Below, piece by piece: positions 8,282 to 16,838 of a stretch of DNA of 64,000 nucleotides. A program made the position numbers and the translations under genes. The stretch is from contig NZ_JBNFZM010000005.1 in the NCBI RefSeq assembly GCF_051195235.1, positions 62,001-126,000 of the forward strand. The letters run 5' to 3'. Origin of the DNA: Tateyamaria sp947503385. GTDB taxonomy: Bacteria; Pseudomonadota; Alphaproteobacteria; Rhodobacterales; Rhodobacteraceae. Numbering within the stretch: the stretch's first letter is position 1; each line of letters begins with the position of its first letter. The notes beneath the pieces are model-generated. The model worked only from the letters and a program-made list of their open reading frames with translations. It did not search any database and was not told the origin of the DNA.

Positions 8282-9396
8282 GTGATGGCCCCCTGCGCGC
8301 GGAGCGCGGCAATCGCCGCAGCATCGTGGCCCAGTTCCGCGAGGATTGCGTCAGTGCTGCCGCCCGGTGCCTGCGGTGCATGGGGCACACCAGCGGGCGT
8401 GCGGGAAAACCGTGGGGCGGTGCCCGATTGCAGCACATCCGCCCGTCGCACATAAGTCGCGCGCGTGGCCAGATGCGGATGTGCCGCGGCTTCTGCCACA
8501 CTCAGAACCGGTGCCACGCAGGCGTCTGTCCCCTCGAATTGCTCGGCCCAGTCATCGCGCGTGCGCGTGGCGAAAATCGCCTCGAACCGTGCATGGGTGG
8601 CGGGCCAATGGGCCTGATCGTTCTGATCGGGCATGTCCTGCGGCGACAGGTCCAGACCTGCGAGCAGCGCGGCATAGAACTGCGGTTCAAGCGCGCCTAC
8701 GGCCACGTGGCGCCCGTCGGCACAGGTATAGCAGCGATAGAATGGCGCGCCGCCGTCCAGCCAGTTGGCGTGGCGCGCTGCGCCCCACGCACCCTTGGCC
8801 ATCATTCCGTGCAGCAGGCCCATCATGGCGGGCACTCCGTCGACCATCGCTGCATCCACCACCTGCCCCTTGCCCGTGATCCCCCGTTCGACCAGCGCCG
8901 ACAGGACCCCGAACAGCAGGAACATCGTTCCGGCCCCGTAATCCGCCACAAGGTTCAGCGGCGGCGCAGGGGGCCTGTCGGCGGGACCCATCAGGCTCAG
9001 CGCGCCGGAAACGGCGAGATAGGTCAGGTCATGCCCTGCCCGCTGTGCCAGCGGGCCGTCCTGCCCCCAGCCGGTGATCCGCCCATAGATCAGACTGTCA
9101 GGGCAATCCGTGGGGCCAAGGCCCAACCGCTCCATCACGCCGGGGCGGAAGCCTTCGATCAGGATGTCCGCGTCGTCAAGCATCGCGCGGGCCACGGCGC
9201 GGCCCGCGTCGGATTTGAGGTTGAGCGCGATGGAGTGCTTGCCCCGCCGGTTCACATCTGTCGCGTCGGCGCGCCCGCTGGCGCGGTCAATGACGCGGAC
9301 CTGCGCGCCCAGATCGGCCAGCAATTGCCCAGCCAGCGGTGCCGGGCCAAGGCCCGAAAATTCAACGACTTTCAGTGATGCAAGTGGCCCGGACAT
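8278..9396 (-). CDS. CoA transferase, family III (CaiB/BaiF)
   Basis: 372 residues from the chosen start at 9396, where GGGGGAA lies 7 bases upstream on the minus strand; an upstream in-frame ATG at 9462 lacks this. The amino end LKVVEFSGLGPAPLAGQLLADLG and the NRRGKHSIALNLK block are family III hallmarks, as in alpha-methylacyl-CoA racemase and formyl- or carnitine-CoA transferases; the catalytic Asp follows in VARAMLDDADILIEGFRPG or nearby. It overlaps the FAD monooxygenase and is probably its operon partner, giving CoA activation or transfer plus hydroxylation. Confidence 0.88.
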   Translation of the reverse strand: MSGPLASLKVVEFSGLGPAPLAGQLLADLGAQVRVIDRASGRADATDVNRRGKHSIALNLKSDAGRAVARAMLDDADILIEGFRPGVMERLGLGPTDCPDSLIYGRITGWGQDGPLAQRAGHDLTYLAVSGALSLMGPADRPPAPPLNLVADYGAGTMFLLFGVLSALVERGITGKGQVVDAAMVDGVPAMMGLLHGMMAKGAWGAARHANWLDGGAPFYRCYTCADGRHVAVGALEPQFYAALLAGLDLSPQDMPDQNDQAHWPATHARFEAIFATRTRDDWAEQFEGTDACVAPVLSVAEAAAHPHLATRATYVRRADVLQSGTAPRFSRTPAGVPHAPQAPGGSTDAILAELGHDAAAIAALRAQGAIT

Positions 9397-9472
9397 CCAC
9401 ATCTTCCCCCGTGCTGTCCGACGATAGGACACGACCCCGCCAGCGGGTGCAAGGGACGGCAAAGAGCCACCG

Positions 9473-10528
9473 TCACTCGGCTGGAGAAAAACCCGATATC
9501 AGCTGTTTCAGACCGATACCCGCGCCCAGAAAGATCGCCACGAATGCCACCGGTGCGCTAAAGGCCAACGTGGAAAAGGCCGAAATCCCCTGCCCCACGC
9601 TGCACCCCACAGCGAGGATCGCGCCCGGCCCCATCAGGGCTGCGCCACCGATCTGGCGGCGCAGTTCACGCGGGTCTTCGCAGGCCTCCCAGCGGAAATG
9701 ACCTTTGGAATAGGAGCCGAGAGCCGCGCCGATCATCACCCCCACGACAGAGCCCACGCTGAACGACAACGTGTTGCCGGACGCGGTCATCACGTAAATC
9801 AACGTGTCTCCGATGGGCGCGACAAAGCTGTGGGTTTCGATTGGCTCCGGCTCAAACCCGGTGGTTGTCACCCAAAAGGTGCCGATCCAGCCGGACACGA
9901 TGGCCAATCCGACGACCGCGCCCCAAAAGATATGTTTGGGCGAGCGCCGCATCTCTGCACTGGCGAGGCCGACTGCAATCACGATGGCCCCGACAACGAG
10001 GCCCGTCACCACTGGTGCAGCGCCCATGTGAACCTGCAAAAGCTGCCCAAGCCCCTGCGGCGCGGTGGCCCCCAATTCAACCGGGAACAGCCAAACGCGC
10101 GCATGTGCAAGCGGGCCCGACATCACGAAATAGGCCGACAGTCCCATGACCATCACGATGACAAAGGACCGCAAATCACCGCCTCCCAGCCGCGCCAGCG
10201 CGCCGTAGCCGCAATTGCCGCTCATCGCCATGCCATATCCGAACATCAGCCCGCCGATGATGGTGCCGACCGGGTTCCAAACCCGGTCCAGATAGGCCGA
10301 TTGACCGCTGTCAAAAAGATCCATGCCCATCGCCAGATGAGTGCCCAGAATGGCCACACCAATGGCAATGGCCCACATGCGCATCCGTCTGTCATCAGAG
10401 CCGTACAGGACGTCTTCGATCGCGCCCAACGTGCAAAACCGACCGATCCGCGCAGCCAGCCCGAGGGCGATGCCACCCAAAAGTCCAATCAAAGCAACGG
10501 TGTTTGCTTCACCCAGCAGTTCCAGCAT
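9473..10528 (-). CDS. soxT: YeeE/YedE-family sulfur transporter SoxT
   Basis: 351 residues from ATG 10528, chosen because GGGAGGAAG lies five bases upstream. About nine to ten hydrophobic helices. Conserved family cysteines are visible in RIGRFCTLGA, MSGNCGYGAL and VGCSVGQG. The family includes the thiosulfate importer TsuA, where cysteines relay the sulfur compound through the membrane. Third gene of the minus-strand soxS-soxR-soxT group, matching the order known in other sox clusters, where SoxT has been linked to sulfur-compound uptake or signal entry for SoxR. Confidence 0.88.
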   Translation of the reverse strand: MLELLGEANTVALIGLLGGIALGLAARIGRFCTLGAIEDVLYGSDDRRMRMWAIAIGVAILGTHLAMGMDLFDSGQSAYLDRVWNPVGTIIGGLMFGYGMAMSGNCGYGALARLGGGDLRSFVIVMVMGLSAYFVMSGPLAHARVWLFPVELGATAPQGLGQLLQVHMGAAPVVTGLVVGAIVIAVGLASAEMRRSPKHIFWGAVVGLAIVSGWIGTFWVTTTGFEPEPIETHSFVAPIGDTLIYVMTASGNTLSFSVGSVVGVMIGAALGSYSKGHFRWEACEDPRELRRQIGGAALMGPGAILAVGCSVGQGISAFSTLAFSAPVAFVAIFLGAGIGLKQLISGFSPAE

Positions 10529-10570
10529 ATCGGCTTCCTCCCGAAGACCGTTCACTGGCGAGGCGACCGG

Positions 10571-10954
10571 TCAGTCTTCCCTGCAGAACAGGTCGTAGAC
10601 CACTTCCATGATTTGCTTGGGCCGGTCATCTGTCAAGCTGTAGTAGATCGCCTTGCCATCGCGGCGCGGCTTGACCAGCCCTTCGAGCCGCAGGCGGGAC
10701 AGCTGTTGCGACACCGCCGCCTGACGGGCAGACAGCAAATCCTCAAGCTCGGTCACGGATTTTTCGCCTGAGGCCAGATGACACAGAATCATCAACCGCC
10801 CTTCATGGCTGATTGCCTTGAGAAAATTGGACGCGGCCTGCGCATTGCGCATCATCTTTTCCATGTCCTCGGCGCACATATTGGCATCGAAAACCGGCAA
10901 CCGGGACGGCGTGTCCATCGAGGTGTCAGGTTCATGTGTCACGTCAAGCGTCAT
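10571..10954 (-). CDS. soxR: ArsR-family sulfide/persulfide-responsive repressor SoxR (SqrR/BigR type)
   Basis: 127 residues, winged HTH of ArsR fold (residues about 35-115) with recognition region SARQAAVSQQLSRLRLEG. Two cysteines at C58 (MILCHL) and C124 (LFCRED) are 66 residues apart, the same spacing as the C41/C107 pair of Rhodobacter SqrR, where they form a tetrasulfide crosslink with persulfide and release DNA. A further Cys27 is extra. In known sox systems SoxR represses from the soxS-soxV and soxW-soxX gaps; both gaps here hold ATTC-N8-GAAT-like sites. Six bases downstream of soxS in the same operon. Confidence 0.92.
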   Translation of the reverse strand: MTLDVTHEPDTSMDTPSRLPVFDANMCAEDMEKMMRNAQAASNFLKAISHEGRLMILCHLASGEKSVTELEDLLSARQAAVSQQLSRLRLEGLVKPRRDGKAIYYSLTDDRPKQIMEVVYDLFCRED

Positions 10955-10960
10955 ATCGTT

Positions 10961-11329
10961 TTAGCCTGTCTTGTCCAAGGGTATGTTGGCCCGCTCAAAC
11001 ATCATTGTGAGCAGCCCCCAGAAAAAGTCTTCGCCCGGATATCCTTCGATCCGGCCCACCTCTGCCCCGTCTTCCACAAGGATGAAGGTCGGCGTGAAAT
11101 GAACCCGCTGGACAAAGACGACATCCGGTGTTTCGCCATGCAGATCATAGCGTTGCAGCGGCGCGGTCCTGCCCTCTGCAGTCTTGGGATAGATATGCGC
11201 GATATCCTCGTTCCACTTGGCACACCAGTAACATCCATCCTCCTCCGCCATCAGCAGGTAGGTGTCCGCCCAGCCGGGCAGCGGCAGACAGGTCAGTGCC
11301 GCAAGGGCAAGGGTGCGTAAGGGCTTCAC
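10961..11329 (-). CDS. soxS: SoxS, periplasmic thioredoxin-like protein
   Basis: 122 residues with a signal peptide ending near the ADT at residue 21-23. A thioredoxin-fold core follows, with active site CYWC (around residues 33-36) and the conserved cis-Pro in HFTPTFILV. In Paracoccus SoxS reactivates SoxYZ by reducing unwanted disulfide adducts at the SoxY cysteine. Divergent from soxV across an 80-base gap that contains a SoxR-site candidate, so both directions are probably repressed by SoxR. Confidence 0.9.
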   Translation of the reverse strand: MKPLRTLALAALTCLPLPGWADTYLLMAEEDGCYWCAKWNEDIAHIYPKTAEGRTAPLQRYDLHGETPDVVFVQRVHFTPTFILVEDGAEVGRIEGYPGEDFFWGLLTMMFERANIPLDKTG

Positions 11330-11367
11330 AAAAGTGCTCCGATTGACGCGGTTTCACAATTAATCAT

Positions 11368-11383
11368 AATCTAATTCGTGAAT
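11368..11383. promoter_or_regulatory. SoxR/SqrR-type operator candidate between soxS and soxV
   Basis: AATC-TAATTCGT-GAAT matches ATTC-N8-GAAT with one mismatch and sits in the AT-rich divergent gap. The spacing and location match the soxS-soxV operator described for SoxR in other sox clusters. The consensus is recalled from SqrR work, not searched. Confidence 0.55.
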
Positions 11384-11409
11384 ATCTCAAGGCAAGGGAC
11401 GGCCCAGAC

Positions 11410-12150
11410 ATGTTCGATGTCACATTTTTCGGCGCTTTGGTGGCGGGTTTGCTGTCTTTTTTGTCGCCCTGCATTCTGCCCATCGTGCCGTTTTACCTCA
11501 GCTACCTTGCAGGCGTTGGCATGAACCAGATTTCAGCCGAGGCCGAGATTTCGCGCGAGGTGCGGATGCGCGCCTTTCTGGCGGCCTGTTGCTTTGCGTT
11601 GGGTGTCATCACGGTGTTTATGGGGCTGGGCGCGACCGCCACGGCCTTTGGCCAGATGGTGCGGGAGTATTTCGACATCCTGCGCTGGGTGGCGGCGGCG
11701 ATCATCATCGCCATGGGGCTGCATTTTCTGGGCCTGATCCGCATCGGGTTTCTTTATCGTCAGTTCCGCGCGGATGCGGGCAACACCTCCAACGTTGGGT
11801 TTGTCGGCGCATTTGTCATCGGCCTCGCCTTTGCCTTTGGCTGGACGCCCTGCGTGGGCCCGGTTCTGGCGGCGATCCTGTTCACCGCTGCGGGGCAAGA
11901 GACGGCGGGCCAAGGTGCCAGCCTCTTGTTTGTCTACGGGCTGGGCATGACCCTGCCCTTTGTCGCCGCCGCCCTGTTCATCGGTCCGTTCATGCGGTTC
12001 ATGTCGCGGTTCCGCCGCCATCTGGGACTGGTCGAAAAGATCATGGGCGCGCTTTTGATCCTCTTTGGCGTTCTGATCGCCACCAATTCCATCAACTACA
12101 TCGCCCAATGGATGCTGGAGCACGTCCCGTGGTTCAGCGCCATCGGCTAA
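11410..12150 (+). CDS. soxV: SoxV, CcdA-family membrane thiol transporter
   Basis: 246 residues, six hydrophobic helices. The redox cysteines of the CcdA/DsbD-beta fold are visible in LSPCILPIVP (helix 1) and GWTPCVGPVL (helix 4). The family carries electrons from cytoplasmic thioredoxin across the membrane; SoxV passes them to SoxW and keeps the SoxYZ carrier functional. First gene of the plus-strand sox operon; soxW follows after 15 bases. Confidence 0.92.
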   Translation: MFDVTFFGALVAGLLSFLSPCILPIVPFYLSYLAGVGMNQISAEAEISREVRMRAFLAACCFALGVITVFMGLGATATAFGQMVREYFDILRWVAAAIIIAMGLHFLGLIRIGFLYRQFRADAGNTSNVGFVGAFVIGLAFAFGWTPCVGPVLAAILFTAAGQETAGQGASLLFVYGLGMTLPFVAAALFIGPFMRFMSRFRRHLGLVEKIMGALLILFGVLIATNSINYIAQWMLEHVPWFSAIG

Positions 12151-12165
12151 TTCGGGAGACCTGCC

Positions 12166-12726
12166 ATGTTCCGCCTCTTTGCTCTTTTGACTGCCCTGAC
12201 CTTTGCCGTTCACGTGAACGCCGCCGAGCTTGGCGATGACGGCCTGCACAAAGCGCCGTGGATGCGCGATACGTTCAAGGACCTGACCGAAGACCTTGAC
12301 GAGGCCAATTCAGAGGGCAAGCGCCTGATGATCATGGTCGAGCAGCGCGGCTGCATCTACTGCAAGAAGATGCACGAAGAGGTCTTTATGATCGCCGAGG
12401 TTGCGCAGTTCATCGAGGACAACTTCTTTGTCGTGCAAATCAACATGTTCGGTGACGTCGAGGTGACCGATTTCGACGGCACCACCCTGCCCGAGAAAGA
12501 CATGGTGAAACGCTGGGGTGCCCTGTTCACACCCAGCATCTACTTTTTCCCCGAAGAGGTGGGCGGCGACGTGATGGCGACACAGGCCGCAGTTGCGAAC
12601 ATGCCCGGTGCCTTTGGACGCTGGACGACATTCAACATGCTGAATTGGGTGGTCGAAAAAGGCTACGAAGGCGACGAGCCGTTTCAGAAGTACCACGCCC
12701 GCAAGTTCGAAGAGCAAAAAGGCTGA
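12166..12726 (+). CDS. soxW: SoxW, periplasmic thioredoxin
   Basis: 186 residues with an amino-terminal signal peptide (cleavage near NAAEL, residue 20). The thioredoxin-like domain has active site CIYCKKMHEE, around residue 62, and the cis-Pro in LFTPSIYFF. SoxW is the periplasmic electron acceptor of SoxV. Last gene before a 156-base gap that holds a second operator and probably the promoter of soxX. Confidence 0.92.
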   Translation: MFRLFALLTALTFAVHVNAAELGDDGLHKAPWMRDTFKDLTEDLDEANSEGKRLMIMVEQRGCIYCKKMHEEVFMIAEVAQFIEDNFFVVQINMFGDVEVTDFDGTTLPEKDMVKRWGALFTPSIYFFPEEVGGDVMATQAAVANMPGAFGRWTTFNMLNWVVEKGYEGDEPFQKYHARKFEEQKG

Positions 12727-12790
12727 GCCACGTTCTGCACGCGCGAACAATACCTTGCGTGAAATGCTGCAGTTGCGAACAGATATAAAA

Positions 12791-12806
12791 ATTCACTTAG
12801 TTGAAT
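12791..12806. promoter_or_regulatory. SoxR/SqrR-type operator candidate upstream of soxX
   Basis: A perfect ATTC-ACTTAGTT-GAAT (ATTC-N8-GAAT) in the AT-rich soxW-soxX gap, about 77 bases before the soxX start. SoxR of other sox clusters is known to bind the soxW-soxX gap. Confidence 0.7.
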
Positions 12807-12823
12807 TTGATGTTGCGTAATCG

Positions 12824-12844
12824 CGAATGTGTACATTAGTGTAC
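12824..12844. promoter_or_regulatory. Second conserved motif in the soxX promoter
   Basis: CGAATGTGTAC at 12824-12834 recurs exactly at 26191-26201 upstream of the soxG/H pair. It runs into GTACA-TTAG-TGTAC (12831-12844), a perfect 5-base inverted repeat. Possibly a second regulator half-site or part of the promoter. Confidence 0.45.
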
Positions 12845-12882
12845 CTGCCAAGGACCGATAAGAATCGTCCAAGGGAGGGTGC

Positions 12883-13338
12883 ATGAAACACGCATTTGGA
12901 ATGACAGTCGCCGCAGCTTTGGCTGCATCCGTGGCTGTCGCAGAAGAAGTGAAACCAACCGCTGTATCGTTCGTGGACGGCACGGTCGAACAGTCCTTGA
13001 CCGGGCAAGCGGGTGATGCGGTCGAAGGGCGCAAGGTCTTTGCCAATCGCAAGCAAGGCAATTGCTTGGCCTGCCATACCAACGCGGATCTGTCCGAAGA
13101 AAGCTTTCACGGCGAGGTCGGCCCACCTATGGACGGCGTTGCCGACCGCTGGACCCAAGCAGAATTGCGCGGCATCGTGACGAATTCCAAGATGATGTTC
13201 GAAGGCACAATCATGCCCGCCTTCTATGTCGACGCAGGCTATACCCGCCCGCTGGACGACTTTGCAGGGCAAAGCATCCTGACCGCCCAACAGGTCGAAG
13301 ATGTGGTCGCCTATCTGATGACGCTCAAAGAGCAGTAA
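12883..13338 (+). CDS. soxX: SoxX, monoheme cytochrome c subunit of SoxXA
   Basis: 151 residues with signal peptide (cleavage after SVAVA, about residue 20). One heme-binding site, CLACH near residue 62-66, and a distal methionine in the MMFEGTIMPAFYVD segment. With SoxA it forms the enzyme that oxidatively couples thiosulfate to the SoxY cysteine. The start follows AAGGGAGGG. First gene of the soxXYZA run; it has its own upstream operator. Confidence 0.94.
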   Translation: MKHAFGMTVAAALAASVAVAEEVKPTAVSFVDGTVEQSLTGQAGDAVEGRKVFANRKQGNCLACHTNADLSEESFHGEVGPPMDGVADRWTQAELRGIVTNSKMMFEGTIMPAFYVDAGYTRPLDDFAGQSILTAQQVEDVVAYLMTLKEQ

Positions 13339-13363
13339 TTCCCCGAACCCGAGGAGACATGAC

Positions 13364-13786
13364 ATGAAACTGACACGGCGCAATCTGCTGATCCTCAGCT
13401 CTGCCGGTGTGGCGGCCACGGCGATGGGCTCCCTGCCCGCTTTCGCCTCGCTGACCGACGACGCCATCGCGGAACTGACCGGCGGCGCGGCTCTGGGCGA
13501 AGGGGCAATCACGCTCACCGCTCCCGAGATCGCGGAAAACGGCAACACCGTCCCGATCGAGGTCAGCGCCCCCGGTGCGGTCGCGATCACCCTGTTTGCC
13601 GACGGCAACCCGGTGCCCAACGTGGCCACCTTTACTTTTGGCCCGCTCAGCGCCTCGCGCAGCGCGTCCACACGCATCCGTCTGGCCACCACCCAGAACG
13701 TCGTCGCCATCGCCAAGATGGAAGACGGGTCGTTCCAGAAGGCATCGGCCAACGTCAAAGTGACCATCGGCGGCTGCGGCGGCTGA
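13364..13786 (+). CDS. soxY: SoxY, sulfur-substrate carrier protein
   Basis: 140 residues. A twin-arginine signal (LTRRNLLIL) opens the protein, and the chain ends in the GGCGG swinging arm whose cysteine carries the sulfur intermediates. Exported folded, together with SoxZ, by the Tat route. 50 bases upstream of soxZ. Confidence 0.96.
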   Translation: MKLTRRNLLILSSAGVAATAMGSLPAFASLTDDAIAELTGGAALGEGAITLTAPEIAENGNTVPIEVSAPGAVAITLFADGNPVPNVATFTFGPLSASRSASTRIRLATTQNVVAIAKMEDGSFQKASANVKVTIGGCGG

Positions 13787-13835
13787 TCCAAAGACATGCG
13801 CCCTCAACCGGCGCTCAGACAATCGGAGATAACAC

Positions 13836-14165
13836 ATGGCATCCGGCGTAAAACCCCGCGTAAAAGTCCCAAAGACCGCCGCAGCAGGCGAGGCGATCAC
13901 GATCAAGACGCTGATCAGCCACAAGATGGAAAGCGGTCAGCGCAAGGACGATGACGGCAACGTCATCCCCCGTTCGATCATCAACCGGTTCACCGCCGAC
14001 TTTAACGGCCAGAACGTCATCGACGTGACGCTGGAACCGGCGATTTCGACCAACCCCTATTTCCAGTTCGAGGCCATCGTGCCGGAATCCGGTGAATTCA
14101 AGTTCACATGGTACGACGACGACGGCGACGTCTACGACACAAGCAAGAAGATCGAAGTTTCCTGA
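13836..14165 (+). CDS. soxZ: SoxZ, partner of SoxY
   Basis: 109 residues, no signal peptide, immunoglobulin-like beta fold. Family features are KPRVKVPKTA at the amino end, the HKMESGQRKD segment and FKFTWYDDDG near the end. It forms the SoxYZ heterodimer and is co-exported by the SoxY Tat signal. Confidence 0.95.
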   Translation: MASGVKPRVKVPKTAAAGEAITIKTLISHKMESGQRKDDDGNVIPRSIINRFTADFNGQNVIDVTLEPAISTNPYFQFEAIVPESGEFKFTWYDDDGDVYDTSKKIEVS

Positions 14166-14200
14166 CAAGAGGGACGCGATCAAGTCAGGGAGGGACCACA

Positions 14201-15031
14201 ATGAACTTGAAACCATGGATGACACTGGCGGTCGCGGGCTTTGCCGGCGCGGCCTTTGCCCAGGACAGCAGCACGCTGAGTATTGAAGGCGAGGCGATGG
14301 TGACCGAAACTGCGGCACCCGCGCACATGGAAAATGTCGACACGATCTATTCGGGTTGGCGGTTCCGCTCGACCGAGACGCAGGCGCTGGAAACCGACGA
14401 TTTCGATAACCCCGCCTTTGTCTTTGTGGATCAGGGTATTGATCTTTTTGACAAGGTGGATGGCACCGAGGGCAAAGCCTGTTCGTCCTGCCACGAAAAC
14501 GTCGAGGATTTCGCCGGGCTGCGCACGCAACTGCCCCGCGTTCAGGACGGCGAGTTGGTCACGATGGAAAATCTGATCAACGATTGCCGGACCGAACGCA
14601 TGGGGGCCGAGGCATGGAAATGGTCCAAGGGTCCGATGACCGCCATGACAGCGCTGATTGGTCTGCAATCGCGTGGGATGCCGATGGACGTGGCCATTGA
14701 CGGCGATGCGGCCCCCTTCTGGGAGAAGGGCAAAGAGCTGTATTACACCCGTGTGGGTCAGTTGGATATGTCCTGCTCGAACTGTCACGAGGACAATTAT
14801 GGCGTCATGATCCGGGCCGACCACCTGAGCCAGGGCCAGATCAACGGCTTTCCCACCTACCGGTTGAAAAATGCCAAGCTGAACTCGATCCACGGGCGCT
14901 TCAAGGGGTGCATGAAGAACATCCGCGCCACCCCCTTTGCCGAGGGCGGCGACGAATTCAAGGCGCTGGAACTGTATCTGGCATCACGCGGCACCGGCCT
15001 GTCGGTCGAAACGCCTTCGGTGCGCAACTAA
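14201..15031 (+). CDS. soxA: SoxA, diheme cytochrome c subunit of SoxXA
   Basis: 276 residues from ATG 14201, preceded by GGGAGGG; an open frame continues upstream but the signal peptide (ending AAFAQ) fixes the start. Two heme motifs are present, CSSCH and CSNCH, plus the active-site cysteine in FKGCMKN that ligates heme as a persulfide. This is the diheme SoxA of Paracoccus type. A terminator-like hairpin follows the stop. Confidence 0.95.
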   Translation: MNLKPWMTLAVAGFAGAAFAQDSSTLSIEGEAMVTETAAPAHMENVDTIYSGWRFRSTETQALETDDFDNPAFVFVDQGIDLFDKVDGTEGKACSSCHENVEDFAGLRTQLPRVQDGELVTMENLINDCRTERMGAEAWKWSKGPMTAMTALIGLQSRGMPMDVAIDGDAAPFWEKGKELYYTRVGQLDMSCSNCHEDNYGVMIRADHLSQGQINGFPTYRLKNAKLNSIHGRFKGCMKNIRATPFAEGGDEFKALELYLASRGTGLSVETPSVRN

Positions 15032-15042
15032 ACCATCCAATG

Positions 15043-15072
15043 GCCTCGCGTCTTATGGCGCGGGGCTTTTTT
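15043..15072 (+). terminator. Intrinsic terminator / attenuator between soxA and soxB
   Basis: GCCTCGCG (15043-15050) pairs with CGCGGGGC (15059-15066; one G-U pair) over an 8-base loop and is followed by six T residues. It lies 12 bases after the soxA stop and 49 bases before soxB. Confidence 0.75.
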
Positions 15073-15083
15073 GTCGCGTATAA

Positions 15084-15099
15084 ATTCAAACATACGCAT
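15084..15099. promoter_or_regulatory. SoxR/SqrR-type operator candidate upstream of soxB
   Basis: ATTC-AAACATAC-GCAT matches ATTC-N8-GAAT with one mismatch. It follows the soxA terminator directly and overlaps ATAC-N6-GTAT dyad symmetry (15092-15105). The N8 half ATAC is shared with the 26180 site. Confidence 0.5.
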
Positions 15100-15120
15100 A
15101 TGTATCAAAGGACAGCTCAT

Positions 15121-16821
15121 ATGATCTCGCGGCGGGACTTTCTTCAGGTTGGCATGGCAGCCTCGGCGCTCATTGGCGCGTCGGGGTTTGGCAACTGGGC
15201 GCGGCTGGCCGCGCAACAGGCGCTGACGCAGGACCAACTGCTGGAGTTCGATACGTTCGGAAATGTCTCGCTGATCCACATCACGGACATCCACGCGCAG
15301 CTAAAGCCGATCTACTTCCGGGAGCCGTCGGTGAACATCGGCGTGGGCGGCAACAAAGGTGCCGTGCCGCACGTAACAGGTGCCGATTTCCGCAAGCTGT
15401 ACGGCATCAACGATGGCTCGCCCGCGCATTACGCCCTCAGCTCTGGCGATTTTTCCTCCCTCGCGCGGGGCTATGGGCGCGTGGGCGGGCTGGACCGTGT
15501 GGCCACAGTGGTCAATGCGATCCGGGCCGACCGGCCCGACGCGATCCTGTTGGATGGCGGCGACACTTGGCACGGCTCCTACACCTGTCTCAAGACCCAA
15601 GGGCAGGACATGGTCAACGTGATGAACGCGCTGCAACCGGATGCCATGACCTTCCACTGGGAATTCACGCTGGGGTCGGATCGGGTCAACGAACTGGTGG
15701 AAAGCCTGCCTTTCGCTGCCCTTGGCCAGAACATATTTGACGTGGAATGGGACGAACCGACCGACCTGTTCCCGCCCTACAAAATGTTCGAGCGCGGCGG
15801 CACCAAGATCGCGGTGATCGGGCAGGCCTTCCCTTACATGCCCATCGCCAATCCCGGCTGGATGTTCCCCGAATACGCCTTTGGCATCCGGGACGAGAAC
15901 ATGCAGGCCATGGTGGACGAGGTGCGGGCAGCGGGTGCCGAATGCGTCGTCGTGCTTAGCCACAACGGCTTTGACGTGGACAAGAAGATGGCGACGGTTG
16001 TGTCTGGAATCGACGTGATCCTGTCGGGTCACACCCATGACGCCCTGCCCGAACCCGTCCTGTCGGGTGACACGCTGATCTTCCCCTCCGGTTCCAACGG
16101 CAAGTTTGTCACCCGCATCGACCTTGATATCCGCGACGGACGGCTTCTGGGCTACAAATCCAAGCTGATCCCGATCTTTGCGGACGTGATCACACCGGAC
16201 GCGGACATGACCGCCCTGATCGACGCGCAACGCGCGCCTTACGAGGCCGAGATGGCCGAAGTGATCGGACAGACCGACAGCCTGCTGTACCGGCGCGGCA
16301 ACTTTAACGGCACGTGGGACGACCTGATCTGTGACGCGCTCCTGTCCGAGCGGGACGCAGAAATCGCGCTCAGTCCCGGCGTGCGCTGGGGGCCGTCGAT
16401 GATCCCCGGTCAGGACATCACCCGCGAGGATATCTACAACGTCACCTCCATGACCTACGGCAAGGCCTATCGCACGGAAATGACGGGCGAATTCCTGAAA
16501 GTGGTGCTGGAGGACGTGGCCGACAACATCTTTAACCCCGACCCCTATTACCAGCAGGGCGGCGACATGGTGCGCACTGGCGGGCTTGGCTACCACATCG
16601 ACGTCAGCCAGCCGCAAGGCAGCCGTATCAGCAACATGACCCTGCTTGGCACTGGCGAAGCCATAGACCCTGCGCGCAACTACGTCGTCGCGGGCTGGGC
16701 CTCGGTCAACGAGGGCACCGAGGGGCCGCACATCTGGGACGTGGTGGAAAGACACATCGCCAAAATGGGCACAGTGACCGTGAACCCCGACAACAACAGC
16801 GTCGTCGTGACCGGCGTCTAG
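15121..16821 (+). CDS. soxB: SoxB, dimanganese thiosulfohydrolase
   Basis: 566 residues from ATG 15121, preceded by AAAGGA; an ATG at 15100 is also in frame but would cover the ribosome site. The Tat signal is SRRDFLQVG. The calcineurin-like metallophosphatase domain has ITDIHAQ, the DGGDTWHGS metal motif and GHTHD; a 5'-nucleotidase carboxy-terminal domain follows. SoxB hydrolyses sulfate from the S-thiosulfonate on SoxY in the periplasm. 17 bases upstream of soxC. Confidence 0.96.
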   Translation: MISRRDFLQVGMAASALIGASGFGNWARLAAQQALTQDQLLEFDTFGNVSLIHITDIHAQLKPIYFREPSVNIGVGGNKGAVPHVTGADFRKLYGINDGSPAHYALSSGDFSSLARGYGRVGGLDRVATVVNAIRADRPDAILLDGGDTWHGSYTCLKTQGQDMVNVMNALQPDAMTFHWEFTLGSDRVNELVESLPFAALGQNIFDVEWDEPTDLFPPYKMFERGGTKIAVIGQAFPYMPIANPGWMFPEYAFGIRDENMQAMVDEVRAAGAECVVVLSHNGFDVDKKMATVVSGIDVILSGHTHDALPEPVLSGDTLIFPSGSNGKFVTRIDLDIRDGRLLGYKSKLIPIFADVITPDADMTALIDAQRAPYEAEMAEVIGQTDSLLYRRGNFNGTWDDLICDALLSERDAEIALSPGVRWGPSMIPGQDITREDIYNVTSMTYGKAYRTEMTGEFLKVVLEDVADNIFNPDPYYQQGGDMVRTGGLGYHIDVSQPQGSRISNMTLLGTGEAIDPARNYVVAGWASVNEGTEGPHIWDVVERHIAKMGTVTVNPDNNSVVVTGV

Positions 16822-16838
16822 GACAAGGAAACTCAGAC

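Noticed and set aside
8326..9378. 350-codon open frame opposite the CaiB/BaiF gene
   Set aside because: It is the antisense of a well-supported gene in GC-rich DNA and has no recognisable motif.
15092..15105. CATATG-centred dyad before soxB as a separate operator
   Set aside because: It overlaps the ATTC-N8-GCAT site and the soxB leader, so it is counted with that site rather than on its own.
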